From contig NZ_QUAJ01000009.1 of assembly GCF_003391055.1 (NCBI RefSeq), positions 1-64,000 on the forward strand: DNA of 64,000 nt, in the 5' to 3' direction. Numbering within the stretch: position 1 is the stretch's first letter; each line of letters begins with the position of its first letter. Of the stretch, positions 61,647 through 64,000 are shown one piece after another. The notes beneath the pieces were generated by a model that saw only the letters and a program-made list of their open reading frames with translations, was not told the DNA's origin and did not search any database. Position numbers and translations under genes: made by a program. The stretch comes from Psychrilyobacter piezotolerans (GTDB lineage Bacteria; Fusobacteriota; Fusobacteriia; Fusobacteriales; Fusobacteriaceae).

Positions 61647-62840
61647 TTACAGAATTTCTTCTAATATCTCCTTATAGTAAGATTCCTGATAGGCTCCCCT
61701 TTTTTCTTTAACCAGGGCCTCTAAGAGATCTATTTTTATCTCATCTCCGAGTTTTACCTTTTCTAATTTTTTTAATCGCTCCACAGTTAATGTAACTTTT
61801 GACATATATTTAAGAAGGTTTTCTTTGGTATATGAAATCAGCTTTATCCATGGGTACCTTTCCTTTAAACTTTGACCTATTAATATACCTTCAGGGTCTA
61901 TATCACCGCTGTAATAAATCTTTTTATTCTGTCTTACTAATTTTTCCAAAAATAGGTGCCCGCATTGATTTATTTGACCACTTGTGCAAATTAAACTAAG
62001 CTCCTCTTTTTTTGTTTCGAGATATTCTCTAATTGCTATAAAAACATTTGGATTTTCTACAATCAATACTTTTGAATACTTTGCCTCCATATGTTTTACT
62101 TTATATAAATTTCCTATATTAATGTTGATATTTTCAGAATTTTCAAGAAGGCTGTATGTAGTGTTATCTTTAGTCACTCCTTTAAATCCGTAGATAGTTA
62201 TAAAATTACTCAAAGAATCTCCTACTAATCCCATCTGTAATAACAGGGACTTCTCTTCCATGCTGTTTTGGGTATCCTCATGGAAATAGTATTTTAAGTA
62301 GTTGATTAAACACCTGTAGTTACTGGTGCCTGCATCAAAAAAGTGTGGATCATGCAGCTTTCTTCCGCCAAGATTTCCTAGAGTTATCAGCCTTTCGGGG
62401 TTTTCCTGTAAGTCGTCCATTGTTTTCACAAGTTCGTAATGGTGTTCTAACTTTAATATTGATGGAGTTTTCAAAAGATATTCCTTTAGTTTTTTAGTAT
62501 GAACAGATTTAATCAATAAATCTAGTTTTTTATTTCTTTGATCGATTTCTTTTTCTAAAATGTGTTTTTTTGTTTTTAAAATTACTTTTAGTTCATCCCT
62601 CAAAAACCCTTCTAACTCCCTGGATTCTTTCATATCTAACGTTTCTAAAAACTTCTTTATAGTGAACTTAATAGTTTCATCTTTGGTTTTGATTCCCAAT
62701 TTTTTGACAGCCTCTATCTCAACAAAAGTAGGATCAGATATCTTTATAGTACCCTTGATTTCTCCATAGGAGGAGTATTTTTTTACTAACTCCTTTATTA
62801 CCCTTTTCATGCCTTCAGAATTAAAAAAATCAACTAACAA
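61647..62840 (-). CDS. JetD-like nuclease subunit (DUF2399 / TIGR02679 family) of a Wadjet-type system
   Basis: A 397-residue protein. The C-terminal half has the Toprim-like DUF2399 signature: VLIVENPNVFIAIREYLE, LICTSGQINQCGHLFLEKLV and the acidic IYYSGDIDPEGILIGQSLKE. The N-terminal half is helical and basic, as in TIGR02679 proteins. In Wadjet/MksBEFG-type systems this subunit is the nuclease that cuts extruded circular plasmids. It stands downstream of an SMC-like ATPase gene on the same strand, separated by 283 bases of repeat-containing DNA. Other members of the set would lie past 64000. Confidence 0.78.
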   Translation of the reverse strand: MLVDFFNSEGMKRVIKELVKKYSSYGEIKGTIKISDPTFVEIEAVKKLGIKTKDETIKFTIKKFLETLDMKESRELEGFLRDELKVILKTKKHILEKEIDQRNKKLDLLIKSVHTKKLKEYLLKTPSILKLEHHYELVKTMDDLQENPERLITLGNLGGRKLHDPHFFDAGTSNYRCLINYLKYYFHEDTQNSMEEKSLLLQMGLVGDSLSNFITIYGFKGVTKDNTTYSLLENSENININIGNLYKVKHMEAKYSKVLIVENPNVFIAIREYLETKKEELSLICTSGQINQCGHLFLEKLVRQNKKIYYSGDIDPEGILIGQSLKERYPWIKLISYTKENLLKYMSKVTLTVERLKKLEKVKLGDEIKIDLLEALVKEKRGAYQESYYKEILEEIL

Positions 62841-62969
62841 CTATTACTCACCTCCTTTCAAGGGTTCTAAAATTAAAACCTTTGACGCTGACTAAAATCT
62901 GACTATTAAAGTGCGAAAAAATAAGACTTTATAATAGTACTAGTCCTAAAAAGTCATTTTTCAAAAGTC

Positions 62970-63030
62970 GTTTCAAATCTGCGTCAAGCATTTTCATTCT
63001 TTTAATCTGTGTAATCTGCGACACGTATTT
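62970..63030. repeat. Dispersed-repeat fragment between the two Wadjet-like genes
   Basis: AAATCTGCGTCAAGC and TTAATCTGTGTAATCTGCGA plus CACG, the clearest copy of this family in the window. It fills most of the 283-base gap 62841-63123, where no gene was seen. Confidence 0.6.
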
Positions 63031-63123
63031 ACTTTTTTTCTTAGGGTTTCATTGTACATTGTCAATTATACATTATATATTTTTTCCAGATGTTCACGTC
63101 ATTAGGGCAATTAGTGCGGAATA

Positions 63124-64000
63124 TTAGTTGCTAGATTTAAGATTTCTAAAATCGATATCCCTGGTATCTCTAATCCTTTTCTTTCCATTCCATATATATT
63201 TTATAAGGGTAACGAAGGAGTCTTCAGGGGATAAATTTCTCCTTGTTGCGACATTTTCTATATGGACAATAGCAAGGTTTGGAACAGAATGATATGTTCC
63301 TGAGAGCTTTTGAGAAGCCAGTAAGTAGTTGATATTTAAACTTTCTAATATCTCAAATAATTTAGAGATATTTTCATCATCCACTACTGAAAAAGCTTCG
63401 TCCATCCCCAATATAATAGGAGCTTTACTACCAGCTTTTTTAAATTTAGCATAAAGAGCGGAAAATAGTGGTATATACATGGCCATAGCCTTTTCTCCAC
63501 CACTATATGAATTTAATTTTCTTTTAGTCAGCTCTAAAGGCTTACTTTCATTATTTGCAGAAACCTTCATTTTAAAATCATACCATTTTCTATAATCCAG
63601 GATCTCTTTTATAATCTCATAACTGCTGGTGTACTCTTTATTATCTTCAGCTCTCTTTTTTAATTCATCCATCTTCTTTTTAAAGAATATTTTCAGTGCT
63701 TCTTGAGATTCCTTTCCTTTATTAGTAGGATTATATATATTTTCTATATGCTCCTTTAACTTTTTACCGTTAAATCCAAATTGAAGATCTCTGGGATTCC
63801 ATTCTAAAGTATAACTTTTTCCACTATTGGTCTTGGCATTAGCCATTATCCGATCGATTTGTTTTACCCATTCCCGACTTTCTTTTATCTGAACGGCCAC
63901 CTCATTATACAGGTAGTTAAACACCATCTCGGAAAAGAATCTCCCCTCTTCATCGGATAATATCTCACTGTGGATCTTAATTATTTCATCTAAATTATTA
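63124..64000 (-). CDS. SMC-like ATPase (TIGR02680 / JetC-like), C-terminal part
   Basis: The C-terminal about 290 residues of a larger protein; the frame stays open through the window end (upstream residues include KIHSEILSDEEGRFFSEM), so the start lies beyond base 64000. It has the ABC signature YSGGEKAMAMYIPLFSALYA and Walker B PIILGMDEAFSVVDD, followed by a D-loop-like stretch and a YLLASQKLSGTYHSVPNLAI strand. The pattern is that of TIGR02680, the SMC-type motor of the TIGR02677-TIGR02680 cluster grouped with Wadjet systems. Walker A would be in the missing N-terminal part. Confidence 0.8.
   Translation of the reverse strand, partial: NNLDEIIKIHSEILSDEEGRFFSEMVFNYLYNEVAVQIKESREWVKQIDRIMANAKTNSGKSYTLEWNPRDLQFGFNGKKLKEHIENIYNPTNKGKESQEALKIFFKKKMDELKKRAEDNKEYTSSYEIIKEILDYRKWYDFKMKVSANNESKPLELTKRKLNSYSGGEKAMAMYIPLFSALYAKFKKAGSKAPIILGMDEAFSVVDDENISKLFEILESLNINYLLASQKLSGTYHSVPNLAIVHIENVATRRNLSPEDSFVTLIKYIWNGKKRIRDTRDIDFRNLKSSN

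Noticed and set aside
61980-61998. CCACTTGTGCAAATTAAA, similar to the ends of the 3.7-kb element
   Set aside because: It lies within the conserved part of the DUF2399 coding sequence (LICTSGQINQ) and has no partner end nearby; coincidence.
1-64000. tRNA or rRNA genes, CRISPR arrays, prophage structural genes, full insertion sequences with transposase
   Set aside because: Read for T-loop motifs, rRNA signatures, regular spaced repeats and transposase-like frames on both strands; none found.

Overview
The window is AT-rich, densely coded DNA from a Gram-negative anaerobe, most likely a member of the Fusobacteriota (Ilyobacter/Propionigenium/Psychrilyobacter-type). This is inferred from several features together: a lipid A operon of the LpxI type (lpxC-fabZ-lpxA-lpxI-lpxB-msbA), a large SRP RNA of the Firmicute type, HPr kinase and SepF in an organism with an outer membrane, methionine gamma-lyase, and selenium-dependent molybdenum hydroxylase accessory genes. 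No rRNA, tRNA or CRISPR array was seen.

Layout. 1-2.3 kb: the end of an AGCS amino-acid:Na+ symporter, a MerR regulator and a DUF554 membrane protein. 2.4-3.5 kb: a leftward operon of a small Cys-rich protein, an unknown protein and a pentapeptide-repeat protein, preceded by a MITE-like element. 4.1-9.3 kb: a partner-switching module (STAS antagonist, RsbW-like kinase, Cache-HAMP-PP2C phosphatase) with a glycogen debranching enzyme gene inside it. 9.3-9.6 kb: SRP RNA with its own promoter. 9.6-13.5 kb: 3-methyladenine glycosylase, oleate hydratase and a GNAT-CDF fusion transporter. 13.6-21.5 kb: pcrA followed by the lipid A operon. 21.6-26.2 kb: rph, a tiny membrane protein, rdgB, a DJ-1 protein with a divergent LysR regulator, and a PfkB kinase. 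26.4-36 kb: a long leftward block with sepF, DUF799 and CsgG lipoproteins, nrnA, a folK-DUF523 fusion, folB, a YitT protein, a tandem HPr kinase, folC and mtnN. 36.3-41 kb: two LPP20-type envelope proteins and three unknown membrane proteins set among dispersed repeats. 41.7-41.9 kb: a c-di-GMP-I riboswitch on the minus strand with promoter and terminator but no gene directly behind it. 42.2-47.1 kb: a LysR regulator, RidA, three genes of the selenium-dependent molybdenum hydroxylase maturation set, and a LysM-M23 lipoprotein. 47.4-53.5 kb: megL, tldD/pmbA, a decayed stretch (3' end of a second megL copy joined to a broken spherulin-4-like gene), a nitroreductase and an envelope protein. 53.6-61.6 kb: truB, hisS, aspS and a SWIM-SNF2 helicase. 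61.6-64 kb: DUF2399 (JetD-like) and SMC-like ATPase genes of a Wadjet-type plasmid-defence cluster that continues past the window end.

The most unusual items are the tandem HPr kinase with a degenerate first ATP site and a preserved internal Shine-Dalgarno/start; the two domain fusions (GNAT-CDF, FolK-DUF523); the partner-switch module enclosing glgX; the orphan c-di-GMP riboswitch; the MITE-like element with 7-bp flanking repeats; and several dispersed intergenic repeat families.
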